A DNA stretch of 64,000 bases from Rubrobacter calidifluminis. GTDB lineage: Bacteria > Actinomycetota > Rubrobacteria > Rubrobacterales > Rubrobacteraceae. A model generated the notes under the pieces. The model saw only the letters and a list, made by a program, of their open reading frames with translations. It did not search any database and was not told the DNA's origin. Positions 32,591-40,857 of the stretch are shown here, one piece after another. The first letter of the stretch is position 1, and the number at the start of each line of letters is the position of its first letter. The position numbers and the translations under genes are program-made. The stretch is taken from assembly GCF_028617075.1 (NCBI RefSeq), contig NZ_JAQKGV010000003.1, positions 151,969 through 215,968 on the forward strand, given 5' to 3'.

Positions 32591-34021
32591 ATGGCCGAAG
32601 TCGTCGAAAAGCTCACCAAGAAGAGCGAGGACCCCAGCCGCTGGTATCTGGACGTGATCCGGATGGCCCGGCTCGCCGACTACGGCCCGGTGCGCGGAAC
32701 CTTCGCGATAAGACCCTACGGGTACGCGATCTGGGAGAGGATGCAGCGGGACCTCGACGACCGCTTCAAGGCGACCGGCCACACCAACGCCTACTTCCCG
32801 CTGTTCATCCCTGAGAGCTACCTGAAGAAGGAGGCCGAGCACGTCGAGGGATTCAACCCCGAGGTGGCCTGGGTGACCCGGGCCGGGAGCGAAGAACTCG
32901 AGGAACCCATCGCCGTCCGCCCGACCTCCGAGACGATAATCTGCGACTTCTACCGCAAATGGATCGACTCCTACCGCGACCTGCCCATCCTGATAAACCA
33001 GTGGTCCAACTTCGTGCGCTGGGAGAAGGTGACCCGGCCCTTCCTGCGCACCACGGAGGTTCTCTGGCAGGAGGGTCACACGGTGCACGCCACCGCCGAG
33101 GAGGCGCGCGAGGAGGCCCTGCGGATGCTCGGGGTCTACAGGGACTTCTACGCCGAGACCGCGGCCATCCCGGTACTCACCGGGGCGAAGAGCCCCTCGG
33201 AGCGCTTCGCCGGGGCCGTCGAGACGTTCACCTGCGAGGCGCTGATGGGCGACGGGCGGGCGCTGCAGGCCGCCACCAGCCACGACCTCGGGCAGAACTT
33301 CGCGAGGGCGTTCGACATCACCTTCCTGGACGAGAACCAGGAGCGGGTCTACCCCTACCAGACCTCGTGGGGCTTCTCTACCCGGGCGGTCGGCGCGCTC
33401 ATCCTGGTCCACGGCGACGACCGGGGGCTGAAGCTCCCGCCGCGCCTGGCCCCCACCCAGGCGGTCATCGTCCCGATCTACCGGGGCAAGAGCAAGGGAG
33501 CGGTGCTCGAAGAGGCGCGGAAGCTCCTCTCGGAGCTCGAGAGCCCGGACCTCAGGGTCGAGGCCGACCTGGACGAGGAGCACTCCCCCGGCTGGAAGTT
33601 CAACGAGCACGAGGTACGGGGGGTGCCGGTGCGCATCGAGCTCGGGCCGAAGGACATCGAGAAGGATCAGGTCGTCCTGGTGCGCCGCGATACCGGCGAG
33701 AAGGAACCCGCAGGCCGCAGGGACCTGGCACGTCGGTTGCCGGAGCTCCTGGAGGAGATCCAGGAGAACATGCTGCGTCAGGCGCGCTCGTTCCTCGAGG
33801 AGAATACCCGCCACGTCGAGAGCTACGAGCAGATGAAGGAGACCATCGCCGAGAAGCGCGGCTTCGTCGTCGCCCCGTGGGACGGCACTGAAGAGACCGA
33901 GCAGCGGATAAAGGAGGAGACGAAGGCGACGATCCGCCTCCTGCCCTTCGAGCGGGAGGAGGGCAAAGACCCGGTCTCCGGCCGGCCGGGGAAGACCGCT
34001 GTCTTCGCCCGGGCCTACTAG
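32591..34021 (+). CDS. proS: Prolyl-tRNA synthetase, archaeal/eukaryal type
   Basis: 476 residues, without the editing INS domain of the long bacterial form. Class II motifs: RGTFAIRPYGYAIWERM, motif 2 RWEKVTRPFLRTTEVLWQEG (in parts), and SHDLGQNFARAFDI. The C-terminus ends FARAY, the conserved Tyr terminus of this ProRS type. The C-terminal zinc domain is altered: where Thermus-type ProRS has four Cys, this protein has none (PWDGTEETEQRI, LLPFEREEGKDPVSGRPG). It charges tRNA-Pro with proline. Promoter and ribosome-binding site (GAGAGGAG) are upstream. Confidence 0.95.
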   Translation: MAEVVEKLTKKSEDPSRWYLDVIRMARLADYGPVRGTFAIRPYGYAIWERMQRDLDDRFKATGHTNAYFPLFIPESYLKKEAEHVEGFNPEVAWVTRAGSEELEEPIAVRPTSETIICDFYRKWIDSYRDLPILINQWSNFVRWEKVTRPFLRTTEVLWQEGHTVHATAEEAREEALRMLGVYRDFYAETAAIPVLTGAKSPSERFAGAVETFTCEALMGDGRALQAATSHDLGQNFARAFDITFLDENQERVYPYQTSWGFSTRAVGALILVHGDDRGLKLPPRLAPTQAVIVPIYRGKSKGAVLEEARKLLSELESPDLRVEADLDEEHSPGWKFNEHEVRGVPVRIELGPKDIEKDQVVLVRRDTGEKEPAGRRDLARRLPELLEEIQENMLRQARSFLEENTRHVESYEQMKETIAEKRGFVVAPWDGTEETEQRIKEETKATIRLLPFEREEGKDPVSGRPGKTAVFARAY

Positions 34022-34081
34022 GCCGCCACTTGACCGGGGCGCTGAGAGAGGCTAGGATTCCCGAACGCATGTTGTAAGCGG

Positions 34082-34099
34082 AGTTCTATTCATAGAACT
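34082..34099. promoter_or_regulatory. Perfect 18-bp palindrome upstream of a secreted-protein gene
   Basis: AGTTCTAT-TC-ATAGAACT lies 61 nt after the proS stop and 24 nt before the next start, in a notably AT-rich patch. It looks like an operator; the regulator is unknown. A terminator role is less likely because no T-run follows. Confidence 0.45.
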
Positions 34100-34122
34100 T
34101 AGTACCCTTGGAGGGGGGAAAA

Positions 34123-35070
34123 GTGTACGATCTTCGTGGTGCCCCCGGGTCATCCGGCGCCCGGGCGAGGCTTTTTTGGATCATGGCCCTCGCGCTCGCC
34201 GTATCGCTCTCCGCAGTCGTGCTCGCGACCTCGGACCGAAAGGTCGAGGCACGCCAGCGGCCCGCGCTTCCCCCGGCGGGGAAGCCGGTGATTCCCTATC
34301 TTCTCTCCGATCCTGGAACCGTGACGGCCCTCGAGAAGAAGTTCGGTCTCGGCCAGGATGAAAAGGGCCGGCTCCTGCTCGCCGTCCGGCGCGAGAACCG
34401 CACCATCGCCGGCGCCTACGCCCGGAGCGAGCGGGTCCTGGGAGCCGGGAGGAACTCCATGGCCCGCAGCGGAGATGCCGTCGTCGTCTCCGCGTACAAC
34501 CGCCGGGTGAGCCGGGCGGAGGAGCGGGCCAGAGCCGAGATCCTGGGGCTCGTCCCCGCCCGGGAGCGCCCCGCCCTGAGGAGCTGGCTCGGGAGCCGGT
34601 GGAGCCAGGCGGTGCAGCAGAACTGCGGGGGCTACACGCGGCTCACGTACAACACCAGATCCTCCCTGGGGGTCACCGACAGGGTCTACGCCACCCAGTA
34701 CAACGGCTACACCAGCTTCGAGGTCGCCCTGCCGCACCAGGCGCTCAAACAGAAAGGAGGCTTCAGGGTCCGCCTGAGCTACGGCGGGCACAGCGTCTGG
34801 GTCCCGGTCAGGGAGGTCGGGCCGTGGAACACCCGCGACAACTACTGGCAGAGCAGCAGATACCGCACCATGTGGCGCAACCTCCCCCGGGGCGTGCCGG
34901 AGGCCAAAGCCGCCTACTGCCGGAACTACAACCGGGGGGAGGACGAGTTCGGCCGCACCGTCGCCAACCCCGCCGGCATAGACATAACCCCGGCCGTCGC
35001 GCACCGGCTCGGGCTCGCGACCTACGAGAACGCCAGGATCACGGTCTACTACCCCTGGGTCGGACACTAA
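34123..35070 (+). CDS. Secreted/membrane-anchored protein with RlpA-like C-terminal domain
   Basis: 315 residues. An N-terminal signal or anchor helix (about residues 17-37, LFWIMALALAVSLSAVVLA) precedes a basic, helical middle (Arg-rich, about residues 90-165) and a C-terminal beta-rich domain. That domain includes VWVPVREVGPWNTRDNYW, GVPEAKAAY and FGRTVANPAGIDITPAVAHRLG (in parts), a pattern I associate with double-psi-barrel-like domains in secreted actinobacterial proteins; cell-wall binding or turnover is plausible. I start at GTG 34123, which has GGAGGGGGG upstream; TTG 34108 is too close to that site. An 18-bp palindrome precedes the gene. Confidence 0.65.
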   Translation: MYDLRGAPGSSGARARLFWIMALALAVSLSAVVLATSDRKVEARQRPALPPAGKPVIPYLLSDPGTVTALEKKFGLGQDEKGRLLLAVRRENRTIAGAYARSERVLGAGRNSMARSGDAVVVSAYNRRVSRAEERARAEILGLVPARERPALRSWLGSRWSQAVQQNCGGYTRLTYNTRSSLGVTDRVYATQYNGYTSFEVALPHQALKQKGGFRVRLSYGGHSVWVPVREVGPWNTRDNYWQSSRYRTMWRNLPRGVPEAKAAYCRNYNRGEDEFGRTVANPAGIDITPAVAHRLGLATYENARITVYYPWVGH

Positions 35071-35075
35071 CCTCC

Positions 35076-35104
35076 TTGACCGCGGGGCGATGATGCTTTA
35101 GCAT
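35076..35104 (+). promoter_or_regulatory. Promoter of the SAM-riboswitch/met operon
   Basis: TTGACC (35076-35081), 17-nt spacer, TAGCAT (35099-35104); transcript start expected near 35111, just before the riboswitch. Confidence 0.6.
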
Positions 35105-35121
35105 CTCTGCCCAAGCGCGAA

Positions 35122-35250
35122 CCCGCATCGAGAGCGGTGGAGGGAACTGGCCCTGCGAAGCCGCGGCAACCGGCGGAGCCCCGGAGGGCTCCGTGAGGTG
35201 CCAAATCCAGCAGGCGGCGGCCCGGTGGTCTCCGGCCTGGAAGATGTGGG
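35122..35250 (+). promoter_or_regulatory. SAM-I (S-box) riboswitch
   Basis: All core blocks of the S-box are readable in order: GAGAGCGGTGGAGGGAACT and GGCCC (35130-35153), GCGGCAACC, GGTGCCAAATCCAGCA (35197-35212) and GGAAGATGTGGGAAG. The P1 helix closes between CCCGCATC (35122-35129) and GATGTGGG (35243-35250). It binds S-adenosylmethionine and here precedes metX-lysC-hom-asd, so high SAM should shut down homoserine and O-acetylhomoserine supply. Confidence 0.93.
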
Positions 35251-35273
35251 AAGAGCCTGAAAAGCGGCCTCTT
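35251..35273 (+). promoter_or_regulatory. Hairpin downstream of the SAM aptamer (expression platform candidate)
   Basis: AAGAGCC (35251-35257) can pair with GGCCTCTT (35266-35273), but no T-run follows. The remaining leader to 35362 is GC-rich with a further GCGGC/GCCGC stem. The GGAAGGAGG at 35338-35344 is about 18 nt from the metX ATG and could pair with ACTCC at 35353-35357. Control may be translational or by an unrecognised terminator. Confidence 0.4.
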
Positions 35274-35362
35274 CTGCGAGCGGGTTAGCGCGCCGGGCGG
35301 CGGGAAAGCCGCACCATGACGTGTAGACCCGACGAGGGAAGGAGGCTGTATTACTCCGCAGC

Positions 35363-36493
35363 ATGGCACAAGATCCGGGGGCCGGGGCTAAGGAAGCCCC
35401 GGCCCGTTCGGGCAGGGCTCTCTGCCGCATAGGACCCTTCGAACCGGAGCTCGGCGGCCATCTCCCCGAGGTCGTTCTGGCCTACGAGACCTGGGGCGAG
35501 CCCAACGAGGCGAGGGACAACGCGGTTCTCATCGTCCACGCCCTCACGGGCGACTCGCACGCCGCCGGGGAGCCGGACGAGGAGTACAGGCGCGGCGGCT
35601 GGTGGCATCCCCTGATCGGGCCGGGGCGTCCGGTGGACACGGAGCGGTACTTCGTGGTCTGCTCGAACGTGCTCGGCGGATGCTCCGGGAGCACGGGGCC
35701 GGCCTCCCGCGACCCGATCTCCGGCAGGCCCTACGGGATGCGCTTCCCGCTCGTCACGATCCGGGACATGGTGCGGGCCCAGAAGCGCCTGCTCGAGGAG
35801 CTCGGCATAGAGCGTCTCGAGCTGGTCGCCGGGGGCTCCATCGGCGGGCAGCAGGCGCTCGAGTGGGCCGTGGAGTTCCCCGGGTTCGCGAGGAGGGTGA
35901 TCCCGGTCGCCGCGACCGGCGCCCTCGGGCCGCAGGGGATCGGGATGAGCGAGATCGGACGCCGGGCGATCATGTCCGACCCCGACTGGCAGGGGGGCGA
36001 CTACTACGGCACGGGGCGCTCGCCGGAGCGGGGGCTCGCCATAGCCCGGATGGCCGGGATGATGACCTACCAGAGCGCACAGGGGCAGTGGGAGCGCTTC
36101 GGGAGGAGGCCGGCGACGCGTCCGGCGCTCTACGAGGAGTTCGGCGGACGCTTCGAGGTGGAGAGCTACCTGCACTACCAGGGACGCGACCTGGTGAGGA
36201 GGTTCGACGCCAACTCCTACCTGTACCTGACGCGCGCGATGGACCTCTACGACGTGGCCGCGGGCTATCGGTCCGAGCAGGAGGCTCTCTCGCGCATGGA
36301 GTCGGAGTTGCTCTTCGTGGGCATCTCGAGCGACTGGCTCTTCCCGGCGGCCGAGGTGCGCGCCCTCGCGGAGAGGGCGCGGCGGGCGGGGGCGCGGGCG
36401 CACTACGTCGAGATAGAGTCCCCGAACGGCCACGACGCGTTCCTCAAGGACTGGGACGCGATGGAGGAGGTCTTCAGAGATTTTCTGGAGTAA
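35363..36493 (+). CDS. metX: Homoserine O-acetyltransferase
   Basis: 376 residues, alpha/beta-hydrolase fold. The nucleophile elbow is GGSIGGQQALEW, and the acid and His are in GISSDWLFP and NGHDAFLKDWD; N-terminal LTGDSHAAG fits MetX. It activates homoserine with acetyl-CoA (or succinyl-CoA; not decidable) for methionine synthesis. It is the first gene after the SAM-I riboswitch. The only Shine-Dalgarno (GGAAGGAGG) is unusually far (about 18 nt) from the ATG. Confidence 0.92.
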   Translation: MAQDPGAGAKEAPARSGRALCRIGPFEPELGGHLPEVVLAYETWGEPNEARDNAVLIVHALTGDSHAAGEPDEEYRRGGWWHPLIGPGRPVDTERYFVVCSNVLGGCSGSTGPASRDPISGRPYGMRFPLVTIRDMVRAQKRLLEELGIERLELVAGGSIGGQQALEWAVEFPGFARRVIPVAATGALGPQGIGMSEIGRRAIMSDPDWQGGDYYGTGRSPERGLAIARMAGMMTYQSAQGQWERFGRRPATRPALYEEFGGRFEVESYLHYQGRDLVRRFDANSYLYLTRAMDLYDVAAGYRSEQEALSRMESELLFVGISSDWLFPAAEVRALAERARRAGARAHYVEIESPNGHDAFLKDWDAMEEVFRDFLE

Positions 36494-36524
36494 GGAGCAG
36501 GAGAAGCGAACGGAGCGTGATCCA

Positions 36525-37709
36525 TTGAGAGAGAAACCCCTGGTGATCAAGTTTGGGGGCACCTCGGTCGGCGGGGGCGAGCAGTTCGTCCGCGCCGCGG
36601 GGATAGCCGCCACGGAGGCTCGCAGACGCCCGGTGGCCGTCGTCGTCTCGGCCATGCGCGGCGTGACCGACGAGCTCATCGGGTACACCGGGGGGGCGGG
36701 CTCTCGAACCGCACCGGGGGTCGAGGCCCTGCTCGAAAATCTGGCCCGGCGACACCTCGAGGCGGCGCGGTGGGCGTGCTCCGGGGAGCGGCTCGCGGCG
36801 CTCGAGGACGATCTGTATCGTCTCCTGTCGGAACTGAGGGGGCTGTGCCTGGGTGGGGGTGCCGATCGCAGGGAGGCCATCGCGTCCTTCGGCGAGCGGC
36901 TCTCGGCGAGGATGATGGCTGCGGTGCTGGACGAGCTCGGCGTACCGGCCGCGGTGGCCCAGGACCCGATAGCGACCCGCGGCGGCGGCGACGGACCCGA
37001 GGTCGACCCGGAACGGACACGGCAGCGATGTAACCGCAGCGTCACGCCGCTGCTCGAGGAGGGGATGGTCGCGGTCGTCCCCGGCTACGTCGGACGCGAC
37101 CCGGACGGCGGCGTGGCGACGCTCGGACGGGGAGGCTCGGACCTCTCGGCGACGGTGCTCGGCCGGGCCCTGGGCTCCGAGGAGGTCTGGATCATGACCG
37201 ACGTCGACGGCGTGCTCTCGGCCGACCCGACCCTCGTGCCCGGGGCGGTGCCGATCCCCCACCTCTCCTACGAGCAGGCCGGGGCGTTCGCCCGCCTCGG
37301 GGCGAAGGTTCTGCACCCGAGGACGATGGAGCCGGCAGAGGCGGCCGGGATGGAGGTCGTGGTGCGCAACACCTTCAACCCCTCCTTCCCCGGCACGCGC
37401 ATCTCCTCCGGAGAGGGAGGCGGGGCGCGCTGCGTCGGCCTCCGGCGGGGAATCGCCGTCGAGATCCCCTGCGGCGGGGGACGCAGGCGCCGGGCGGCGG
37501 CCGTCGTGTGCATCGGCGGCCGGGAGAGCGGGCTGCTCGAGCGCGGCACCCGCTGCCTGCTCGCGGCGGGGATCTCTCCCCTGCACGCCACCTTCTTCGG
37601 GCCTGGGGCGATCTTCTTCGTCGCCGAGGAGCGGGAGAGGGAGGCTCTGCGCGCGCTGCACGACGGGCTCGTCGTGAACTCCGCGGTGGTGGGCGAGGGG
37701 GTCGCATGA
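36525..37709 (+). CDS. lysC: Aspartate kinase
   Basis: 394 residues. Kinase motif IKFGGTSVGG at the N-terminus, SFGERLSARMMAAVL, LGRGGSDLSATVLGRALG and MTDVDGVLSADPTLVPGA. The C-terminal part after about residue 300 is shorter and more divergent than the usual tandem ACT domains (one weak ACT-like unit, AVVCIGGRESGLLE), so feedback control may differ. The TTG start has GGAG 9 nt upstream. Being in the SAM-riboswitch operon and overlapping hom by 4 nt, this looks like a methionine-dedicated isoform; other copies may exist elsewhere. Confidence 0.92.
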   Translation: MREKPLVIKFGGTSVGGGEQFVRAAGIAATEARRRPVAVVVSAMRGVTDELIGYTGGAGSRTAPGVEALLENLARRHLEAARWACSGERLAALEDDLYRLLSELRGLCLGGGADRREAIASFGERLSARMMAAVLDELGVPAAVAQDPIATRGGGDGPEVDPERTRQRCNRSVTPLLEEGMVAVVPGYVGRDPDGGVATLGRGGSDLSATVLGRALGSEEVWIMTDVDGVLSADPTLVPGAVPIPHLSYEQAGAFARLGAKVLHPRTMEPAEAAGMEVVVRNTFNPSFPGTRISSGEGGGARCVGLRRGIAVEIPCGGGRRRRAAAVVCIGGRESGLLERGTRCLLAAGISPLHATFFGPGAIFFVAEEREREALRALHDGLVVNSAVVGEGVA

Positions 37710-38785
37710 AGCGGCTCGAGATAGTCCAGCTCGGGCTCGGCAACGTCGGGCGGGCCGTCGCCCAGATCGTGCTCGAAGAGCGCAAGCGCTGGCGCGAGCA
37801 GATGGGGCTAGACATCCGCTACCGGGCGGTCTCGGACACCTCGGGGGCGCTCGTCGGCGAGGAGTTGCTGCCGCAGGCGATAAGGCTGAAGGAGCGGGGA
37901 GGCAGGCTCTCCGAGCTCGGCACCGAGCCGCTCGAGGACATCCTCCTCTCAGAGCCCGCCCCCGGCACGGTGAGGGCCGTCGTGGACCTGGCGGTGCACG
38001 GCGGGACCTACGACCTCGACCTGCTCGGGGTTCAGAACGGCTCATACCTCGTGCTCTCGAACAAGGGTCCGCTCTCCGGCACGACGGAGCAGTACGAGAA
38101 GCTCGTGCACATGCTCCCGGGCCGGCTCTGGCGGGAGGCGACGGTGGGGGCGGGGATGCCGATCCTCTCGACCATCGACGCCCTGCTCTCCAGCGGGGAC
38201 GAGATCTTCGAGATCCAGGCCAGCCCGAGCGGCACCCTGGGGTTCATCATGAGCGCGGTGGAGGCGGGGCACTCCTTCTCGGAGGCGGTCCGCAAGGCCG
38301 TCGAGCTCCGCTACGCCGAGCCCGACCCGCGCGACGACCTCTCGGGGCTCGACGTGGCGAGGAAGGCGATAATCCTGGCCCGCGCCATCGGCCGCAGGAT
38401 AGAGCCCTGGGAGGTGCCCTACCAGTCGCTCGTCCCGGAGGGCCTCGAGGACGTCCCGCTGGAGGAGTTCATGCGCAGGGTCGGCGAGGCGGACGAAGCC
38501 TTCGAGGAGCGGCTGCTCTCGGTCGAGCCGGGCCACATGCTGCGCTACCTGGCGCGCATCCCGAAGGAGGGGCCGGTGGAGGTCGGGCTGCACGACACGC
38601 CGGTCGAGAGCCCCTTCGGCCCCATCTCCGGGCCGGAGAACGTTTTCGAGTTCCGCACCCGGCGCTACTCGGATGTTACCCTCACGATATCCGGGCCCGG
38701 AGCGGGGCCGGAGCGCACCGCGAGCGGCGTCGTCTTCGACCTGCTCGACATAGCCAGAAAGCGAGCGACGGACGAGGAGATCTGA
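37706..38785 (+). CDS. hom: Homoserine dehydrogenase
   Basis: 359 residues, ATG overlapping the lysC stop (ATGA). N-terminal Rossmann IVQLGLGNVGRAV, the catalytic-domain block SNKGPLSG and ASPSGTLGFIMSAVEAGHSFSEAV (in parts; the usual GILNGTxNYI region reads SGTLGFIM). It has no C-terminal ACT domain. It reduces aspartate semialdehyde to homoserine for methionine/threonine. Within this operon it feeds MetX directly. Confidence 0.9.
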   Translation: MKRLEIVQLGLGNVGRAVAQIVLEERKRWREQMGLDIRYRAVSDTSGALVGEELLPQAIRLKERGGRLSELGTEPLEDILLSEPAPGTVRAVVDLAVHGGTYDLDLLGVQNGSYLVLSNKGPLSGTTEQYEKLVHMLPGRLWREATVGAGMPILSTIDALLSSGDEIFEIQASPSGTLGFIMSAVEAGHSFSEAVRKAVELRYAEPDPRDDLSGLDVARKAIILARAIGRRIEPWEVPYQSLVPEGLEDVPLEEFMRRVGEADEAFEERLLSVEPGHMLRYLARIPKEGPVEVGLHDTPVESPFGPISGPENVFEFRTRRYSDVTLTISGPGAGPERTASGVVFDLLDIARKRATDEEI

Positions 38786-38792
38786 GAAGAGA

Positions 38793-39770
38793 ATGTCCGA
38801 GGGATACAACGTCGCAGTAGTGGGAGCGGGGCTCGTCGGGGAGAAGCTCGTCTCCGAGCTCTACCGCCGCGGGTTCCCGGTACGTGATCTCAGGGTGCTC
38901 GCCCGCAGCCCCCGCACCGCCGAGCTCGCCGGCAGGACCTTCGAGATAGGCGTCGCCGAACCGGAGGCCTTCGAGGGGGTGGACATCGCCCTCTTCGCCG
39001 GAACCGAAGGCGAGAAGGGTGCGGCGGTGCGGCTCGCCCGCGAGGCGATCGTCCGCGGCGCGACCGTCATAGACAACGGCAGCGACTTCCGGCTCGACCC
39101 GGAGGTGCCGCTCGTCGTCCCGGAGGTGAACCCGCACGCGCTGGAGAACCATCGGGGTCTGATCTCCAACCCCAACTGCTCGACGATCCAGATGGTCGTC
39201 GCCCTCGCCCCCATCGCCCGCAGCTTCGGCCTCGAGCGGGTGGTCGTCTCGACCTACCAGGCGGTCTCGGGCGCGGGCAGAGCCGGGGTCGAGGCGCTCG
39301 AGATGGGCTCCGGGGAAGCCTTCCCCAGGCCCATCTCGGGCAACGTCCTCCCGCTCATCGGATCCGTCGGCGAGGACGGGTACACCACCGAGGAGAGGAA
39401 GATGCGCGAGGAGTCGCGCAAGATCCTCGAGATACCCTCCCTCCCGGTCTACGCCACCACGGTGCGCGTCCCCGTGCACACGGGCCACGCCGAGAGCATC
39501 TACGTCGAGACCTCCGAAGAGGTGACCCTCGACGCGGTCTTATCTGCCCTCTCCGAAGCCCCCGGGATCGAACCCTACGCCGACCCCCTCCAGGCCCCCA
39601 CCCCAATCGAGGTGGCCGGCGACCCGAAGGTCCACGTCGGGAGGGTGCGTGCGGAGGGCAACGTCGTCGAGCTGTGGTGCGTGGCCGACAACCTACTCAA
39701 GGGCGCCGCCACCAACGCCGTGCAGATAGCGGAGGCGCTCGTCGGCGTCGGGGCCCCGAAGGCCGTATAA
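38793..39770 (+). CDS. asd: Aspartate-semialdehyde dehydrogenase
   Basis: 325 residues. NADP-binding VAVVGAGLVGEKL, catalytic Cys in NPNCSTIQ, and the late His in VPVHTGHAES. It converts aspartyl phosphate to aspartate semialdehyde, the shared precursor of lysine, threonine and methionine. It is the last gene of metX-lysC-hom-asd, 7 nt after hom, and completes the aspartate-to-O-acylhomoserine route in one SAM-controlled unit. Confidence 0.95.
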   Translation: MSEGYNVAVVGAGLVGEKLVSELYRRGFPVRDLRVLARSPRTAELAGRTFEIGVAEPEAFEGVDIALFAGTEGEKGAAVRLAREAIVRGATVIDNGSDFRLDPEVPLVVPEVNPHALENHRGLISNPNCSTIQMVVALAPIARSFGLERVVVSTYQAVSGAGRAGVEALEMGSGEAFPRPISGNVLPLIGSVGEDGYTTEERKMREESRKILEIPSLPVYATTVRVPVHTGHAESIYVETSEEVTLDAVLSALSEAPGIEPYADPLQAPTPIEVAGDPKVHVGRVRAEGNVVELWCVADNLLKGAATNAVQIAEALVGVGAPKAV

Positions 39771-39771
39771 T
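39766..39771 (+). promoter_or_regulatory. Consensus -10 box overlapping the asd stop
   Basis: TATAAT lies over the last asd codon, 55 nt upstream of the next ATG. Confidence 0.5.
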
Positions 39772-39825
39772 CCTTGAAGGTGCAAACAAAGCCGGGCCCT
39801 CCGGCGGGCGAGAGAAGGTGATAGC

Positions 39826-40095
39826 ATGGCTGTCGAACATCCCTCATTCTGGAAGCGCCTCTTCGACGTCTCCCACCCCTCGAGCCGGGAGGAGAAGGTG
39901 ATCTCCTACGTCTGCCACCGGCTGAGGGAGGGGGCACCTCTGGAGGAGGTCCTCAAGGAAGACTACGTACGAGATAACTGCTCCCCCAAAGACATCGAGG
40001 ACATCCTGCGCAACCCGCGTCTGATCCACACGGCCCGCGAGAGCATGGAGCACGAGATACACGCGGAGGAGGAGAGCTTCAGACGCCGCCGCTGA
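39826..40095 (+). CDS. Small conserved-looking hypothetical protein
   Basis: 89 residues, soluble, all-helical and charged. The core LREGAPLEEVLKEDYVRDN followed by CSPKDIEDILRNPRLI looks conserved (I recall similar short proteins in related actinobacteria), but no function is known to me. It has a TATAAT promoter of its own behind the met operon and GAGAAGG upstream of the ATG. Confidence 0.65.
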   Translation: MAVEHPSFWKRLFDVSHPSSREEKVISYVCHRLREGAPLEEVLKEDYVRDNCSPKDIEDILRNPRLIHTARESMEHEIHAEEESFRRRR

Positions 40096-40137
40096 GTGCT
40101 CCCGGGGACGGGAAGACCGGAGCTTTTCCCAGCGCTG

Positions 40138-40143
40138 TATAAT
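40138..40143 (+). promoter_or_regulatory. Consensus -10 box of the FmdB-like gene
   Basis: TATAAT, 46 nt upstream of ATG 40189; no clear -35. Confidence 0.5.
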
Positions 40144-40188
40144 TTTCGAGGCTGCGGTCTGGATGTTACGGGAGACTGGAGATAAGAG

Positions 40189-40476
40189 ATGCCGATATAC
40201 GAGTACAAATGTGATAACGATCATGTCTTCGACATAATGCAGAAGATCTCGGACGATCCCCTCACCTCGTGCATAGAGTGCGGCGCCCCGGTGCACAAGG
40301 TCCTCCAGCCGGTGAGTATCGCCTTCAAGGGATCGGGCTTCTACTCGACGGACTACGGCAGATCGAACGGCAGCCGTTCCTCATCCGAGAAGTCCTCCGG
40401 CAACGGGAGCGACTCCAAATCCACCGGGAGCAGCGACACCACCGGTACGAAACCACAGGCCAAAAAAGACGACTGA
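40189..40476 (+). CDS. FmdB-family zinc ribbon protein
   Basis: 95 residues. It opens MPIYEYKC, the family hallmark. The first zinc knuckle is CDNDH (C-x3-H) instead of CxxCGH, the second is CIECG (C28, C31), followed by KVLQPVSIAFKGSGFYSTDYG, all typical of actinobacterial FmdB-like regulatory proteins. The C-terminal 40 residues are a Ser/Gly/Lys low-complexity tail. The role is unknown; members are named after a formamidase regulator. Confidence 0.85.
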   Translation: MPIYEYKCDNDHVFDIMQKISDDPLTSCIECGAPVHKVLQPVSIAFKGSGFYSTDYGRSNGSRSSSEKSSGNGSDSKSTGSSDTTGTKPQAKKDD

Positions 40477-40482
40477 TCCCGC

Positions 40483-40761
40483 TTGTCCCCTCCCCAGGAC
40501 AGCAGCCCGCACCAGAGACGGCGAGACCCGCCGCTCCGGCGTGCGGCACGTCTGCTCGTCTGCGCCGTCACGCTCGCCTTCCTGCTCTGCTCCCTCTTAA
40601 CCTCATGCACCCTGCTCGTCTTCTCCGCCCGCTCCCACGAGCTCAAGAGCGGCCTCTTCGCTCTCCTCTTCTGCACCCTCAGCGCCCACCTGACCCTGAG
40701 CTGGCTCTCCTGGCTCAAAGGGAACACCTGGCTTGCCCCCTTCGGAGAGCAGGATCTCTGA
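40483..40761 (+). CDS. Small two-helix membrane protein (hypothetical)
   Basis: 92 residues from TTG 40483, 6 nt after the FmdB-like stop. A basic N-terminus (HQRRRDPPLRRAARLL) precedes two predicted membrane helices (about residues 24-48 and 56-78). I do not recognise it. The weak start signal keeps confidence moderate. Confidence 0.45.
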   Translation: MSPPQDSSPHQRRRDPPLRRAARLLVCAVTLAFLLCSLLTSCTLLVFSARSHELKSGLFALLFCTLSAHLTLSWLSWLKGNTWLAPFGEQDL

Positions 40762-40780
40762 GAGAGGACTTTTCTCTCTT
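40760..40780 (+). terminator. Weak hairpin after the small membrane-protein gene
   Basis: GAGAGAG (40760-40766) pairs with CTCTCTT (40774-40780) around a GACTTTT loop. Stem is A/G-rich and no T-run follows, so terminator function is uncertain. Confidence 0.3.
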
Positions 40781-40828
40781 CCGGGAAAATCCTGCAAAAC
40801 ACGCCTCAAGTAGAGGTTAAACCTGCTC

Positions 40829-40857
40829 TGGACACCGGGTCCGGCAGGGTATATATT
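40829..40857 (+). promoter_or_regulatory. Putative dnaE promoter with structured leader
   Basis: TGGACA (40829-40834), 17-nt spacer, TATATT (40852-40857). The 85-nt leader to 40950 can fold a long hairpin: GCCCGG/CCGGGC around ATGATT, extended by GGAGA/TCTCC. I cannot assign it to a known RNA family. Confidence 0.45.
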
